A stretch of 64,000 bases of DNA, taken from positions 2,108,001 to 2,172,000 of the forward strand of contig NZ_CP107799.1 in NCBI RefSeq assembly GCF_041431135.1. The letters run 5' to 3'. Position numbers and translations under genes: made by a program. This stretch comes from Streptomyces sp. NBC_00554. GTDB lineage: Bacteria; Actinomycetota; Actinomycetes; Streptomycetales; Streptomycetaceae. How positions within the stretch are numbered: position 1 is the first letter of the stretch; the number at the start of each line of letters is the position of its first letter. This document shows, in pieces, positions 34,816-45,036 of the stretch. The notes beneath the pieces are model-generated. The model was given only the letters and a program-made list of their open reading frames with translations. It was not told the origin of the DNA and did no database searches.

Positions 34816-37800
34816 GACGCCCGAGCAGTACTGGCACGACATCCGGTCCGGCGTATCGCACGTACGGCGTTTCACCGATGCGGAGTTCGCGGCCGCGGGG
34901 TTCGCCGAGGATCTCTACCGGGACCCGGATTTCACGGGAGCCAGTGCGCTGCTGCACGACGTGGACGGCTTCGACGCCAGGTTCTTCGGGATGAGCGGTC
35001 GCGAGGCCGCCCTGACCGATCCGCAGCAGCGGCTGTTCCTGGAGTGCTGCCATCACGCGCTGGAGGACGCCGGGTACGCCGGTTCGGGCGAGCGGGTCGG
35101 TGTGTACGCGAGCGTCGGCTACCGCCTCTACTCCCTGCACAGCTATCTGGCCTCCAACATCGGCGAGTCGTTCCGCCACGCCGACTGGAACGCCGTGAAG
35201 CAGATCCAGGTCGGCAACTACGCCGATTTCACGGCCAATCGGGCGGCGTTCCGGCTCGGGCTCGACGGGCCCGCGGTGAACGTCGCCACGGCCTGTTCGA
35301 GCGCGCTCGTCTCGGTCCACCTGGCCTGTCAGGCGCTCCTGGCGGGCGACGCGGAGGCGATGGTGGTGGGTTCCGCGGCGCTGCATCTGCCGCAGGTCAC
35401 CGGGCACCGGCACATGAAGGGCTCGACGATCTCCAAGAGCGGCGCGGTCCGGGCCTTCGACGCCGGGGCGGACGGCACGGTCGGCGGCAACGGGGTGGCC
35501 GCCGTGGTGCTCAAGCCGCTGGCGAAGGCGCTCGCCGACGGCGACACCGTGCACGCGGTCGTGCTGGGCTCCGCCGTCACCAACGACGGTGCGGACAAGG
35601 CCGGTTTCGCGGCTCCCGGTGTCGCGGGCCAACGGGACGCGGTGCTCGGAGCGCTGGAGCGGGCCGGGGTCTCCGCCGATGGGATCGGCTATCTGGAGGC
35701 GCACGGCACCGGCACCTACAAGGGTGATCCGATCGAATTCGCCGCGCTCACCGAGGCGTTCCGCCGGCACACCGACCGCACGGGATTCTGCGCGCTGGGC
35801 TCGACCAAGCCGGCCATCGGGCACCTGGACAGCGCCGCGGGCCTCGCCGGACTGATCAAGGCCGTCCTGGTCCTGCGCCACGGTGTCATTCCCCCACTGG
35901 TGAACTTCACCCGGCCCAATCCTCAACTCGGCCTGGACGACAGCCCGTTCGTGCTGCCGCAGCGGTCCACCGCGTGGCCGTCCCACGGCCCCCGGCGCGC
36001 GGGCGTCCACTCCATCGGGATGGGCGGCACCAACGCGCACGTGGTCCTGGAGGAGGCCCCGGCGGCGTCCGTACGGGCGGAGGGTGCTCCGGTGCCCGCG
36101 CTGCTGCCGCTGTCCGCGCAGAGCCCCGAGGCCCTGGAGGCGTACGCCCGTTCCTTCCGCGACGCGCTGGTGCGCGACCCGGACATCGCACCGGCCGACC
36201 TGCTGGCGACGACCGCGCTCGGGCGTCGGCACCTGTCGCTGCGGCTGGTCGTCACGGCGCCTGCCGAGGGTCTGGTGGCCGCACTCGACGCGTTCCTCGC
36301 GGATCCGGATCCGCGAGGAACAGTTCTCGCCGACTCGCCGGCGTCCGCGGCGCCGTACCGCACGGGGATCGCGGCGCCCACCGCGCCGTACCACACCGGG
36401 ACCGTTGACATCACCGCACCGGCCGCCGTGCCCGCGTACGTCTTCAGCGGTCAGGGCGGTGGTCGTCCCGGCATGGCCGCGGCGCTCGCCGGGCGGTTCC
36501 CCGTGGTGGCCGAGGTCCTTGGACAGTGCGCCCGTGTCCATGAGGAGGAGACCGGGGAGCGGTACTTCCTCGAGCGGCTGGTCGGCGGGGAGGGCCCGCA
36601 GCGGTGGGACACCGCTTTCGCCCAGCCGGCGATCTTCGCCTTCCAGGTCGCGCAGGCCATGCTGTGGCGGCGGTTCGAGGTGTCCCCGGTCGCCGTCGCC
36701 GGGCACAGCGCCGGGGAGTTCGCGGCCCTGTGCGTCGCAGGAGCGCTGTCCGTGGCGGACGGTATGCGGCTGATGTGCCGCAGGGGCCGGCTCATGCAGG
36801 ACACCGAACCTGGCGCGATGCTCGCCGTGTTCGCTCCGCCGGAGCGCGTGCGCCAACTCCTTGACGACATCGGCCGGTTAGGGCACGGGCGCCTCGAACT
36901 CGCGGTGTCCAACGGGCCCGCGAACCATGTGGTCGCGGGCCGTCCTGAGGCCGTGGAAGCGGCCCGGGCCTGGCTGGATGGGCACGGCATCGCGGGTGAG
37001 CCGCTCCCCGTCGACCGCGCCTTCCACACGGAGCTGCTCGACCCGGTACTCGACGAGCTGCGGGTGGCCGTGGAGAAGGCGGAACTGCGCCCGGTGGAGG
37101 TGGAGTTCGTCAGCGGACTCGACGGGGCGGTGCGTCCGCGGGGCTGGCTGCCCGATACCGGGTACCTCGTACGTCAGGCCCGGCAACCGGCCGACTTCCA
37201 CGCGGTGTTGAGGACGCTCGCGCGGCGCGACGTGCTGGTCGAGCTGGGGCCCGGGGCGCCACTCACCGGCATGGTGCGGCGGGCGCTGCCCGGCACTCTC
37301 TGCGTTCCGACCCAGGGCCGCGGGCCCGGTACGGACGGCCTGTGGTCGGCGGTGGCCGGGCTGCACTGCGCCGGCGTCGGAATCGACTGGGCGGCGCTGC
37401 TCGACGGCTGCGGGGGCCGCCGGATCCCGCTGCCCACGTACCCGTTCCAGCACAGGTCGTACTGGACCGGTCCGCCACCGCATCCCGGTCCGCCACCGCG
37501 TCCCCGTCCGGCAGCGGACCCCGCACCCGCAACCGAAGGTTCCATGGAGGTTGGCATGACCGAACAGGCAGTCCTGGAACGGGTACTTGAGCTCACCGCG
37601 CAGCACCTCGGATATCGCGCCGACGAGCTCGGCGCCGGGGACGCCTTCGTCGCTCTCGGTGCGGACTCGCTTCAACTGATCGGGATATTGCGGCAGTTGG
37701 AGGGTGAGTTCGGGGTGCGGGTCTCCGCTCAGGAGCTCCTCGAAGAGGCGGCCACGCCGGAGCTGACCGCGCGTCTGATCGCGTCGCGGGCGGGACGGGA

Positions 37801-38152
37801 CGAGCCGGAGCGGGCGTCTGCGCCTGCGCCTGCGCCTGCGCCTGCGCCTGCGGTGCTCTACCCCGCCCCGACCGCCGCCGAGCCGCTTGCCGCCCCGGCC
37901 TCGCAGCCCCTCCCGTCCCCGGCCTCGCAGTCCCCCGTACCCCCGGCCTCGCAGCCCCTCACGCCCCCGGCATCGCCACCCCCCGTACCTCCGGCAGCAC
38001 AGTCCCCCGCACCCCCACACCCGGAGTACGCCTCCCGTGCCGAGATCGCCGAACTGACCCGTCAGGTCAACCTGCTCGCCGAGACGCAGGCCGCCATGCT
38101 GACCCAGCTCTCCGAGGCGGTCGCGCTTCTCACGGCCGAGCGCGCCCGGTGA
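34760..38152 (+). CDS. Type I polyketide synthase, single module KS-AT-ACP with docking tail
   Basis: A 1130-residue modular PKS that adds one acyl unit and leaves a beta-keto group. The ketosynthase (about 4-430) has Cys179 in VATACSSALVS and His motifs EAHGTGTYKGDP and IGHLDSAAGL. The acyltransferase (about 557-860) has Ser650 in AGHSAGEFAAL and RAFH at the substrate-specificity position, which points to malonyl-CoA. The ACP (about 934-1010) has Ser970 in LGADSLQL. A Pro-Ala linker and a C-terminal coiled coil (about 1090-1130, EIAELTRQVNLLAETQ) form a docking domain. No KR, DH, ER or TE is present. Codon 707 is TTA (36878-36880). The ATG at 34760 follows AAGGGGGC. Confidence 0.93.
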   Translation: MQDRRVAVVGMALRFPGAETPEQYWHDIRSGVSHVRRFTDAEFAAAGFAEDLYRDPDFTGASALLHDVDGFDARFFGMSGREAALTDPQQRLFLECCHHALEDAGYAGSGERVGVYASVGYRLYSLHSYLASNIGESFRHADWNAVKQIQVGNYADFTANRAAFRLGLDGPAVNVATACSSALVSVHLACQALLAGDAEAMVVGSAALHLPQVTGHRHMKGSTISKSGAVRAFDAGADGTVGGNGVAAVVLKPLAKALADGDTVHAVVLGSAVTNDGADKAGFAAPGVAGQRDAVLGALERAGVSADGIGYLEAHGTGTYKGDPIEFAALTEAFRRHTDRTGFCALGSTKPAIGHLDSAAGLAGLIKAVLVLRHGVIPPLVNFTRPNPQLGLDDSPFVLPQRSTAWPSHGPRRAGVHSIGMGGTNAHVVLEEAPAASVRAEGAPVPALLPLSAQSPEALEAYARSFRDALVRDPDIAPADLLATTALGRRHLSLRLVVTAPAEGLVAALDAFLADPDPRGTVLADSPASAAPYRTGIAAPTAPYHTGTVDITAPAAVPAYVFSGQGGGRPGMAAALAGRFPVVAEVLGQCARVHEEETGERYFLERLVGGEGPQRWDTAFAQPAIFAFQVAQAMLWRRFEVSPVAVAGHSAGEFAALCVAGALSVADGMRLMCRRGRLMQDTEPGAMLAVFAPPERVRQLLDDIGRLGHGRLELAVSNGPANHVVAGRPEAVEAARAWLDGHGIAGEPLPVDRAFHTELLDPVLDELRVAVEKAELRPVEVEFVSGLDGAVRPRGWLPDTGYLVRQARQPADFHAVLRTLARRDVLVELGPGAPLTGMVRRALPGTLCVPTQGRGPGTDGLWSAVAGLHCAGVGIDWAALLDGCGGRRIPLPTYPFQHRSYWTGPPPHPGPPPRPRPAADPAPATEGSMEVGMTEQAVLERVLELTAQHLGYRADELGAGDAFVALGADSLQLIGILRQLEGEFGVRVSAQELLEEAATPELTARLIASRAGRDEPERASAPAPAPAPAPAVLYPAPTAAEPLAAPASQPLPSPASQSPVPPASQPLTPPASPPPVPPAAQSPAPPHPEYASRAEIAELTRQVNLLAETQAAMLTQLSEAVALLTAERAR

Positions 38153-41100
38153 GTGTGACCGCCGCGGACAGGGCCGCGGAACTCTCCCGGAAGCTCACCG
38201 CGCAACTCACCGCGGCCAGGAGCCGCACCACGACGGCACCTGTGTCACCCCCGCCCGCCCTGCACGGCCCCCGCGTGACCCTCCCGGAAGGCTCCGGCAT
38301 GGTGGGCGACACCGCCGGCGCCGCGCAGCGGGCCCACGCCGCCGAGCTCAGCCGCCGGCTGGCCGAGCGCACCCGTACGTCCAAGGAGCAGGCGCAGAAC
38401 CGGCGTTCCGTGCTTGCGGACAGCCGGGCCGTCGTCGGGTTCCGCCGTTCGACGAAGGAGACGCTGTACCCCCTCGCGGCCAGCTCGGCGCGCGGGGCTC
38501 ATCTGACGGACGTGGACGGCAACGACTACACCGACATCACCATGGGCTTCGGTGCCCTTCTCTTCGGCCACGAGCCGGAGTTCGTGACGCGGGCCGTGCA
38601 GGAGCATCTCGCGCAGGGGCTGCGGTTCGGCCCCCGGCCCGTCGAAGCGGGTGAAGTCGCCCAGCTGCTGGCCGACTTGACGGGTATGGAGAGGGTGGCG
38701 TTCGCCAACTCCGGTACCGAGGCGAACTCGGCCGCCATCCGGCTCGCCCGCGCCGCCACCGGACGCGACCGCATCGTCATGTTCCGCGGGTCCTACCACG
38801 GCCACATCGACTCCGTGCTCGGCCGTCCCGGCCCGGACGCCGGTCGTGCGGTGCCCGTGTCGCACGGCATCCCGGACAGCGCCGTGGCCGAGCTGCTCGT
38901 CCTCGAATACGGCAGCCAGGAGGCCCTGGAGACCATCGACGCGCTGGGCGACACCATCGCCGCGGTCCTCGTCGAGCCGGTCCAGTGCCGCAACCCCGCC
39001 CTGCGCCCGGTCGACTTCCTGCGCGGTCTGCGCGAGCTCACCCGGCGCCGGGGCATCGTCCTGCTCTTCGACGAGATGCTCACCGGTCTCCGCCCGCACC
39101 CGCGCGGCGCACAGCACCACTTCGGTGTCGTCCCCGACCTGGCCACCTACGGCAAGGCGCTGGGCAGCGGCTTCCCGATCGGCGCCATCGCGGGCCGCGC
39201 CGACATCCTGGACGGGGTGGACGGCGGCTTCTGGCGGTACGGCGACGACAGCCGCCCCGAGGTCGAGACCACCTTCTTCGGCGGTACGTACATGCAGCAC
39301 CCGCTGTCCATGGCTGCCGCCAAGGCGGTGCTGACCCATCTCACCGCCGAGGGCCCGGGTCTCCAGGAACGGCTCAACAGCCGTACGGACGCCCTCGCCG
39401 CCGACCTGAACGGGTTCTTCGCGGGAGAGGAATTCCCCCTGGAACTAAGCCACTTCGGGTCCATGTTCCGGTTCACCCCCCGGGCCGACATGGAGCTGCT
39501 CTACCAGCACCTCCTGCTGCGCGGCATCTACGTGTGGGAGTGGCGCAGCTTCTACCTGTCCACCGCCCACACCGACAGCGACATCGAGCGGGTCTCGGAC
39601 GCGGTGAAGGACTCCCTGCGCGCCCTGCGCCAGGGCGGCTTCTTCCCGGCCACCCGCCCGCGCCCCGCGACGAACCCGAAGCCGAACCCGAAGCAGCGCC
39701 CCCGCCCGGCCCCCGACTTCGGGGTGTACTTCTTCGGCGACTACCCGGACGCGCCCGCACGCGGGGACGGAGAGTCTCAGCCGGCCTCCGAGGCCTACGA
39801 CCGGATCATCGAGACGGCCCGTTTCGCCGACGAGCACGGCTTCAGCTCGCTGTGGATACCCGAGCGCCACTTCCATTCCTTCGGCGGTCTCTTCCCCAAC
39901 CCGTCCGTGCTGGCGGCCGCGCTGGCCCGGGAGACCAGCCGCATCCGGCTGAACGCCGGTTCCGTCGTCCTGCCGCTGCACGATCCGGTCCGGGTCGCCG
40001 AGGAGTGGTCGGTCGTCGACAACCTCTCGGGCGGCCGGGTCGGCATCGGCTGCGCCACCGGCTGGCACGCGCAGGACTTCGCCCTCCACCCGGACCGCTT
40101 CGGGAACCGCAAGGAGATCGCCTTCGCCCACCTCGACGACGTACGGACCCTTTGGGCGGGCGGCACCCTGCGGCGCGGGACAGGGGACGGCGAGGAGACG
40201 GACGTACGCATCCGTCCCGCTCCGGTGCAGGACATGCCGCCGATGTTCCTCGCCACCTCGGGCCGTCGGGATTCGTACGAGGAAGCGGCACGGCGTGACC
40301 TGGGCATCGTGACGAACCTGATGAACCAGACGGTCGCCGAGCTCGCGGAGAACATCGGCCACTACCGCAGGGCCCGTGAGAAGCACGGCCTCGACCCGGA
40401 CGCGGGCCGGGTCACCGTGCTCCTGCACACCTATCTCGGGGACGACCACGCGACGGCGCGTGCGCAGGCGCTGGAACCGATGAGCCGGTATCTGCGCTCC
40501 TCGCTGCAGTTGCGTTCCGCCGCGGGTGCGCTCGGCGCCGGGCCGCAGGACGTGGCATCGGCGCGCGAAGAGGACCTGGACCACCTCTTCCGGCGGGCGT
40601 ACGACCGCTACTGCGACGAGCGGGCGCTGATCGGCACGGTCGACACCTGCTCCCCGGTGGTGGACGCGCTGCGCGAGGCGGGCGTCGACGAGATCGCCGC
40701 GCTCGTCGACTTCGGCATGCCCGCCGACCTGATGCGTGCCGGGCTGGAACGCCTCGACGCGCTGCGCGGCCGCCACCACACCCCCGGCACCGATGTGTCG
40801 GCGCCTGCGACCGCCGCCCAGCGACGGCTGTGGCTCGCCTCCCAGCTGATCGGCGACCGGGCCGCGTACAACGAGGTCCAGGCGGTGCGGCTGCGCGGCA
40901 CGCTGAACGAGGCGGCTCTGACCCGTGCCGTGGCGGGTCTCGTGGCGCGGCACGCCGCACTGCGGACCGTGTTCCGCGCGGGCGGCGGGGACGAGACCGT
41001 GCAGCAGGTCGTACGGGGCGGCCTGGACGTTCCGTTCCAAGTGACCGACGCCCGGGGGCAGCAGCCGGACGCGGCTGTCGCGGCGGTTCTGAAGGAGGAG

Positions 41101-43728
41101 AGCTCTCGGCCGTACGACCTGGCCGAGGGCCCGCTGTTCACGCCGCGGCTGCTGACACTCGCCGACGACGACCACGTCCTGGTGTTCGGCCTGCATCACC
41201 TCATTACCGACGCGCACTCCGCCGGGATCCTCGCGGCGGATCTGGAGGAGCTGTACCGGGCCGGGGTCGAGGGGCGTCCCGCGCGGTTTCCGACGCCGGC
41301 GGGCAGCACCGTGGGCGAGGTCGAGCCCGACCGGGACCCGGCCGATCTGGAGTGGTGGCGTACGTACCTCGCCCCGCTGCCGCGCGTGCCCGCGCTGCCC
41401 ACCGACCGGCCGCGCGGCCGCCGGGTGGCGGGCAGCGGCGCGGCCGCCGAGATCCGCCTCGACGGTGCCCGGACCGTCGGGCTCCAGCAGTGGAGCGGGC
41501 GGAACGGGGTCACACTCTTCGCCACGCTGCTCACCGCCTGGCAGTTGGTGCTGCGCGAACGCTCGGACCAGGACGAGTTCGTCGTCGGTTCCACCTTCGG
41601 CAGGCGCACGCCGGGGACCACCGACACCGTCGGCTTCCATGTCGCCGTGCTGCCGCTGCGTGCGTCCCTGACGGACACGACGTCCCTGACCGCCGCCGTA
41701 CGAGCCACCCGCGACGCCCTGTTCGCGGCGGACGCGCACCAGTACGTCGACCTCGACACGCTGCTGGCGGACGTCAACCCCGACCGCGGGAGCCCGCGAC
41801 CGCTGATCACCGTGTCGGCCGACTTCGACACCGCGCCGCTGACCCGGCTCGACCTGCCGGGACTGCGCTGCGAGGAGGTCGACGGAGGTACCGAATCGGC
41901 GCCGCTGGAAATGGCGTTGATGGTCATCAGGAGCGGCACCGGACTGCGTCTGCGTATCCGCTACGACGCGGATCTCTTCGACGCGGGGACGGTTCAGGGG
42001 TATCTGGGCGACCTCGACCGGGTCCTCGGTGTCATGACGGGCGGTGCCGCCGAACTGGTGGGGGACATCGCCACCTCGTCCGCCGAGCCCCTCCACGAGG
42101 CGCTGCGCGGCGTCTGGAAGTCGGTTCTCGGGGTCGAGCACGTCGCCGACGACGCCAACTTCTTCGAGCTGGGCGGCAATTCGATCGCGGCGATCCGGCT
42201 CGTGAACCGGGTGCGCGAGGTGCTGGGTGCCGAGATCGCCCTTGCGGACTTCTTCGCGGACGCGACCTTGAACGCAATGGTCGGCCAACTGGACGGCGAG
42301 CGCGGTGACTTGGCGGAGTCCAGCAGTGCGCTCACCCCGGTCGCCCTCCCGCCCGCCGACGGCGAGGTCGTCGACCGGTCCCGGGTGAGCGACCAACAGG
42401 ACCGGATGATCGCCGGCCACTACTCCGTTCCGCAGGCCCAGATCTGGAACGTACCGACCAGGATCCGGTTCCGGGGAGCGTTCTCCCCCGACGCACTGCG
42501 CTCGGCGCTCACCGAGCTGATACACCGTCACCATGCCCTGCGCACACGCTTCGTGAAGGACGGCGAGGGCGTCTGGTGGCAGGAGGTGACGGCCGCGCGG
42601 CCGTTGCGACTACGGGTCGACGACCTCAGCCGGCTCGATCCCAAGAGGCGCGCCGCGCGCGCCGACAAGGTGTGCCGCGAGCTGGCCGCGACCCCCATCG
42701 ACATCACGCGCACGACGCTCGCCCCGCTGCGGCTGCTGCGGATCGCGGAGGACGAGTGGGAGCTGATGTTCGTCCTTCATCACATCTGCGCCGACGGCTG
42801 GTCCCACTCGCTGCTCATCTCTGAACTCGCCGAGCTGTACGAGGCCGCCGCGTCCGGTACCGCGCACACCCTCCGCGCGCCGACGGCCCAGCCAACGGAC
42901 TATGCCCGACACCAGCTGGAGGCGCGGGACCCGGACACCGAGGCCCGGCGGGCCACGTACTGCGCCACCTATCTGAAGGGGGTTCCGGTCCGGCTCGATG
43001 TCCCCACGGACCGTCCCCGGCCCGCGAAGCTCAGCGGTGACGGCGGCACGGTGCGCGGCGTGGGCACCGGTGAACTCCGTACGGCGCTGGAGGAGTTCGC
43101 GGCCGACCGGCGCGTGACCCCGTTCGCGGTCACGGTCGCGGCGCTCGGGATCCACCTCGCCCGTCTCTCCGGCGAACAGGACGTGCTGCTGAGCATCCCG
43201 TACGCCAACCGCGAGGGCACGGAGTCGGAAACGCTGGTGGCGATGACCAGCACGGCAGTCATGGTCCGGGTACGGATCGACCCCGCCGAGAGCTTCGCCG
43301 AACTCGTGGCGCGCATCGGTGCGGAGGCGCTCGCCGTGATGGCGAACGTCCTGCCCACCGCGCGGATCATGCAGGCGATGCGCGACGCGGGCGCCACCGA
43401 GGTCCCCGACCGGGTGCCGTACGTCCTGGCCTTCCAGAACTACCCCGACACCGACATCGAGATCCCCGGACTCGACGTCACGGTGGAGGACCTGGCCCCG
43501 CCGGTGGCCCGGGCGGAACTGTGTTTCGGCATCTCACCGCGCCGTGACCCGCGCCTCGGTTACCGGACCTTCCTCGAGTACTCGGCCGACCTGTGGGACA
43601 GGGAGTCGGCCGAGGATCTCCTCGCCTCCTATCTCACGCTGCTCGACGACCTGTGCACACACCCCGACCGTCATGTCGCGGCGGCACTCACCCCGTACGC
43701 GACGCCCCGAGAGGCAGACTCCGAGTGA
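38149..43728 (+). CDS. Hybrid enzyme: aminotransferase - luciferase-like monooxygenase - C - PCP - C
   Basis: A 1859-residue assembly-line protein. N-terminal helices (about 1-85) are probably the docking partner of the PKS tail. A class III PLP aminotransferase (about 95-510) has its Lys in TYGKALGSGFPIGA (Lys336) and should aminate the beta-keto acyl chain. A secondary-metabolism luciferase-like monooxygenase domain follows (about 522-877; SSLWIPERHFHSFGG, GGRVGIGCATGWH). Then come a condensation domain (about 883-1303, HHLITDAHS), a carrier (about 1313-1384, Ser1345 in LGGNSIAAI) and a second condensation domain (about 1404-1834, HHICADGWS). There is no adenylation or thioesterase domain. 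The GTG overlaps the PKS stop (GTGA). Confidence 0.93.
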   Translation: MSVTAADRAAELSRKLTAQLTAARSRTTTAPVSPPPALHGPRVTLPEGSGMVGDTAGAAQRAHAAELSRRLAERTRTSKEQAQNRRSVLADSRAVVGFRRSTKETLYPLAASSARGAHLTDVDGNDYTDITMGFGALLFGHEPEFVTRAVQEHLAQGLRFGPRPVEAGEVAQLLADLTGMERVAFANSGTEANSAAIRLARAATGRDRIVMFRGSYHGHIDSVLGRPGPDAGRAVPVSHGIPDSAVAELLVLEYGSQEALETIDALGDTIAAVLVEPVQCRNPALRPVDFLRGLRELTRRRGIVLLFDEMLTGLRPHPRGAQHHFGVVPDLATYGKALGSGFPIGAIAGRADILDGVDGGFWRYGDDSRPEVETTFFGGTYMQHPLSMAAAKAVLTHLTAEGPGLQERLNSRTDALAADLNGFFAGEEFPLELSHFGSMFRFTPRADMELLYQHLLLRGIYVWEWRSFYLSTAHTDSDIERVSDAVKDSLRALRQGGFFPATRPRPATNPKPNPKQRPRPAPDFGVYFFGDYPDAPARGDGESQPASEAYDRIIETARFADEHGFSSLWIPERHFHSFGGLFPNPSVLAAALARETSRIRLNAGSVVLPLHDPVRVAEEWSVVDNLSGGRVGIGCATGWHAQDFALHPDRFGNRKEIAFAHLDDVRTLWAGGTLRRGTGDGEETDVRIRPAPVQDMPPMFLATSGRRDSYEEAARRDLGIVTNLMNQTVAELAENIGHYRRAREKHGLDPDAGRVTVLLHTYLGDDHATARAQALEPMSRYLRSSLQLRSAAGALGAGPQDVASAREEDLDHLFRRAYDRYCDERALIGTVDTCSPVVDALREAGVDEIAALVDFGMPADLMRAGLERLDALRGRHHTPGTDVSAPATAAQRRLWLASQLIGDRAAYNEVQAVRLRGTLNEAALTRAVAGLVARHAALRTVFRAGGGDETVQQVVRGGLDVPFQVTDARGQQPDAAVAAVLKEESSRPYDLAEGPLFTPRLLTLADDDHVLVFGLHHLITDAHSAGILAADLEELYRAGVEGRPARFPTPAGSTVGEVEPDRDPADLEWWRTYLAPLPRVPALPTDRPRGRRVAGSGAAAEIRLDGARTVGLQQWSGRNGVTLFATLLTAWQLVLRERSDQDEFVVGSTFGRRTPGTTDTVGFHVAVLPLRASLTDTTSLTAAVRATRDALFAADAHQYVDLDTLLADVNPDRGSPRPLITVSADFDTAPLTRLDLPGLRCEEVDGGTESAPLEMALMVIRSGTGLRLRIRYDADLFDAGTVQGYLGDLDRVLGVMTGGAAELVGDIATSSAEPLHEALRGVWKSVLGVEHVADDANFFELGGNSIAAIRLVNRVREVLGAEIALADFFADATLNAMVGQLDGERGDLAESSSALTPVALPPADGEVVDRSRVSDQQDRMIAGHYSVPQAQIWNVPTRIRFRGAFSPDALRSALTELIHRHHALRTRFVKDGEGVWWQEVTAARPLRLRVDDLSRLDPKRRAARADKVCRELAATPIDITRTTLAPLRLLRIAEDEWELMFVLHHICADGWSHSLLISELAELYEAAASGTAHTLRAPTAQPTDYARHQLEARDPDTEARRATYCATYLKGVPVRLDVPTDRPRPAKLSGDGGTVRGVGTGELRTALEEFAADRRVTPFAVTVAALGIHLARLSGEQDVLLSIPYANREGTESETLVAMTSTAVMVRVRIDPAESFAELVARIGAEALAVMANVLPTARIMQAMRDAGATEVPDRVPYVLAFQNYPDTDIEIPGLDVTVEDLAPPVARAELCFGISPRRDPRLGYRTFLEYSADLWDRESAEDLLASYLTLLDDLCTHPDRHVAAALTPYATPREADSE

Positions 43729-45032
43729 CCATCGCCACCGACCGCAGCCACAACGAGGACCTGCTCGCCTTCCTCAAGGACAGTTCCTCGCCCTACCACG
43801 CCGTGGCCCAGGCCGCGCGCCGCCTGGAGAAGGCGGGCTTCACCGAGCTGCGGGAAACCGAGGAGTGGACCGGGATCAGCGGGGGCGGCTTCATCACCCG
43901 CGCTGGTGCCCTCGTCGCGTGGTACGTCCCCGAGGGCGCGCCCGCGCACACGCCCTTCCGGATCGTCGGAGCGCACACCGACTCCCCCAACCTCCGGGTC
44001 AAGCCGACGCCCGACACCGCGTCCGCGGGCTGGCGCCAGATCGCCGTGGAGATCTACGGAGGCGTCCCGCTCAACACCTGGCTCGACCGGGACCTGGGCA
44101 TCTCGGGGCGGCTCAGCCTGCGTGACGGCAGCTCCGCCCTCGTCAAGATCGACGAACCGCTGTTCCGCGTACCGCAGTTGGCCATCCACCTGGACCGCTC
44201 GGTCAACGAGGGCCTGTCGCTCGACCGGCAGCGCCAGACCCAGCCGATCTGGTCCCTGGGCGGGCAAGAGCCGGGCGCACTGCTGCGGAGGGTCGCGGCG
44301 GAGGCCGACTTGGACCCCGCGGAGATCCTCGGCTGGGACCTGATGCTGCACGACATCCAGGCGCCCGGTCACCTGGGCCTGGAGCGCGAGTTCCTGGTGT
44401 CCTCGCGCATGGACAACCTGGTGTCCGTGCACGCGGGCGTCACGGCGCTCACCGCGGCCGCCGACGCGTGGTCGAAGGGCGCCGGGCCCACGGGCGGTTT
44501 CCGGATCCCGGTGCTCGCCGCCTTCGACCACGAGGAGTGCGGCAGCGGCTCGGAGACCGGCGCCCAAAGTCCGCTCCTGGAGCGTGTGTTGAGCCGCTCA
44601 CTGGCCGCCCGGGGCGGCAGCGGCGAGGACTGGTCACGGGCGATGGCGGGTGCGTTCTGTGTGTCGGCCGATATGTCCCACGCGGTGCACCCCAACTACA
44701 GCGAGCGGCACGACCCGGACAACCATCCGCTGCCCAACGGCGGACCTGTGGTGAAGGTCAACGTCAACCAGCGGTATGCCACCGACGGCACCGGCTTCGC
44801 CGCCTTCGTGGCCGCCTGTGAGCGGGCCGGAGTGCCGTGGCAGCGGTTCGTGTCCAACAACGCGATGGGCTGCGGCACTTCGATCGGCCCGATCACCGCT
44901 GCCCGCCTGGGCGTGACCACGGTCGACGTGGGGGTGCCCGGCCTGTCCATGCACTCGGCGCGCGAGCTGGTCGGTGCCAGGGATCCCGGCCATCTGGCCG
45001 GGGCGCTCACCGAGTTCGTCACGGCGGGCTGA
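43725..45032 (+). CDS. M18 family aspartyl-type aminopeptidase
   Basis: A 435-residue cytoplasmic metallo-aminopeptidase of family M18, whose characterised members prefer N-terminal Asp or Glu. Metal-ligand and catalytic regions are present: VGAHTDSPNLRVKP (first His/Asp), SSRMDNLVSVHAG, FDHEECGSGSETGA (catalytic Glu pair) and VPGLSMHSARELVG (final His). The GTG overlaps the preceding NRPS stop by GTGA. Most Streptomyces carry a housekeeping M18 enzyme elsewhere; this copy is embedded in the operon, so a biosynthetic role such as removal of an acidic aminoacyl cap is plausible but unproven. Confidence 0.88.
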   Translation: MTIATDRSHNEDLLAFLKDSSSPYHAVAQAARRLEKAGFTELRETEEWTGISGGGFITRAGALVAWYVPEGAPAHTPFRIVGAHTDSPNLRVKPTPDTASAGWRQIAVEIYGGVPLNTWLDRDLGISGRLSLRDGSSALVKIDEPLFRVPQLAIHLDRSVNEGLSLDRQRQTQPIWSLGGQEPGALLRRVAAEADLDPAEILGWDLMLHDIQAPGHLGLEREFLVSSRMDNLVSVHAGVTALTAAADAWSKGAGPTGGFRIPVLAAFDHEECGSGSETGAQSPLLERVLSRSLAARGGSGEDWSRAMAGAFCVSADMSHAVHPNYSERHDPDNHPLPNGGPVVKVNVNQRYATDGTGFAAFVAACERAGVPWQRFVSNNAMGCGTSIGPITAARLGVTTVDVGVPGLSMHSARELVGARDPGHLAGALTEFVTAG

Positions 45033-45036
45033 CAAC

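Noticed and set aside
37821..38020. Repetitive Pro/Ala/Ser coding stretch in the PKS gene considered as a DNA repeat element
   Set aside because: It is an in-frame linker between ACP and docking helix, a normal feature of modular synthases.
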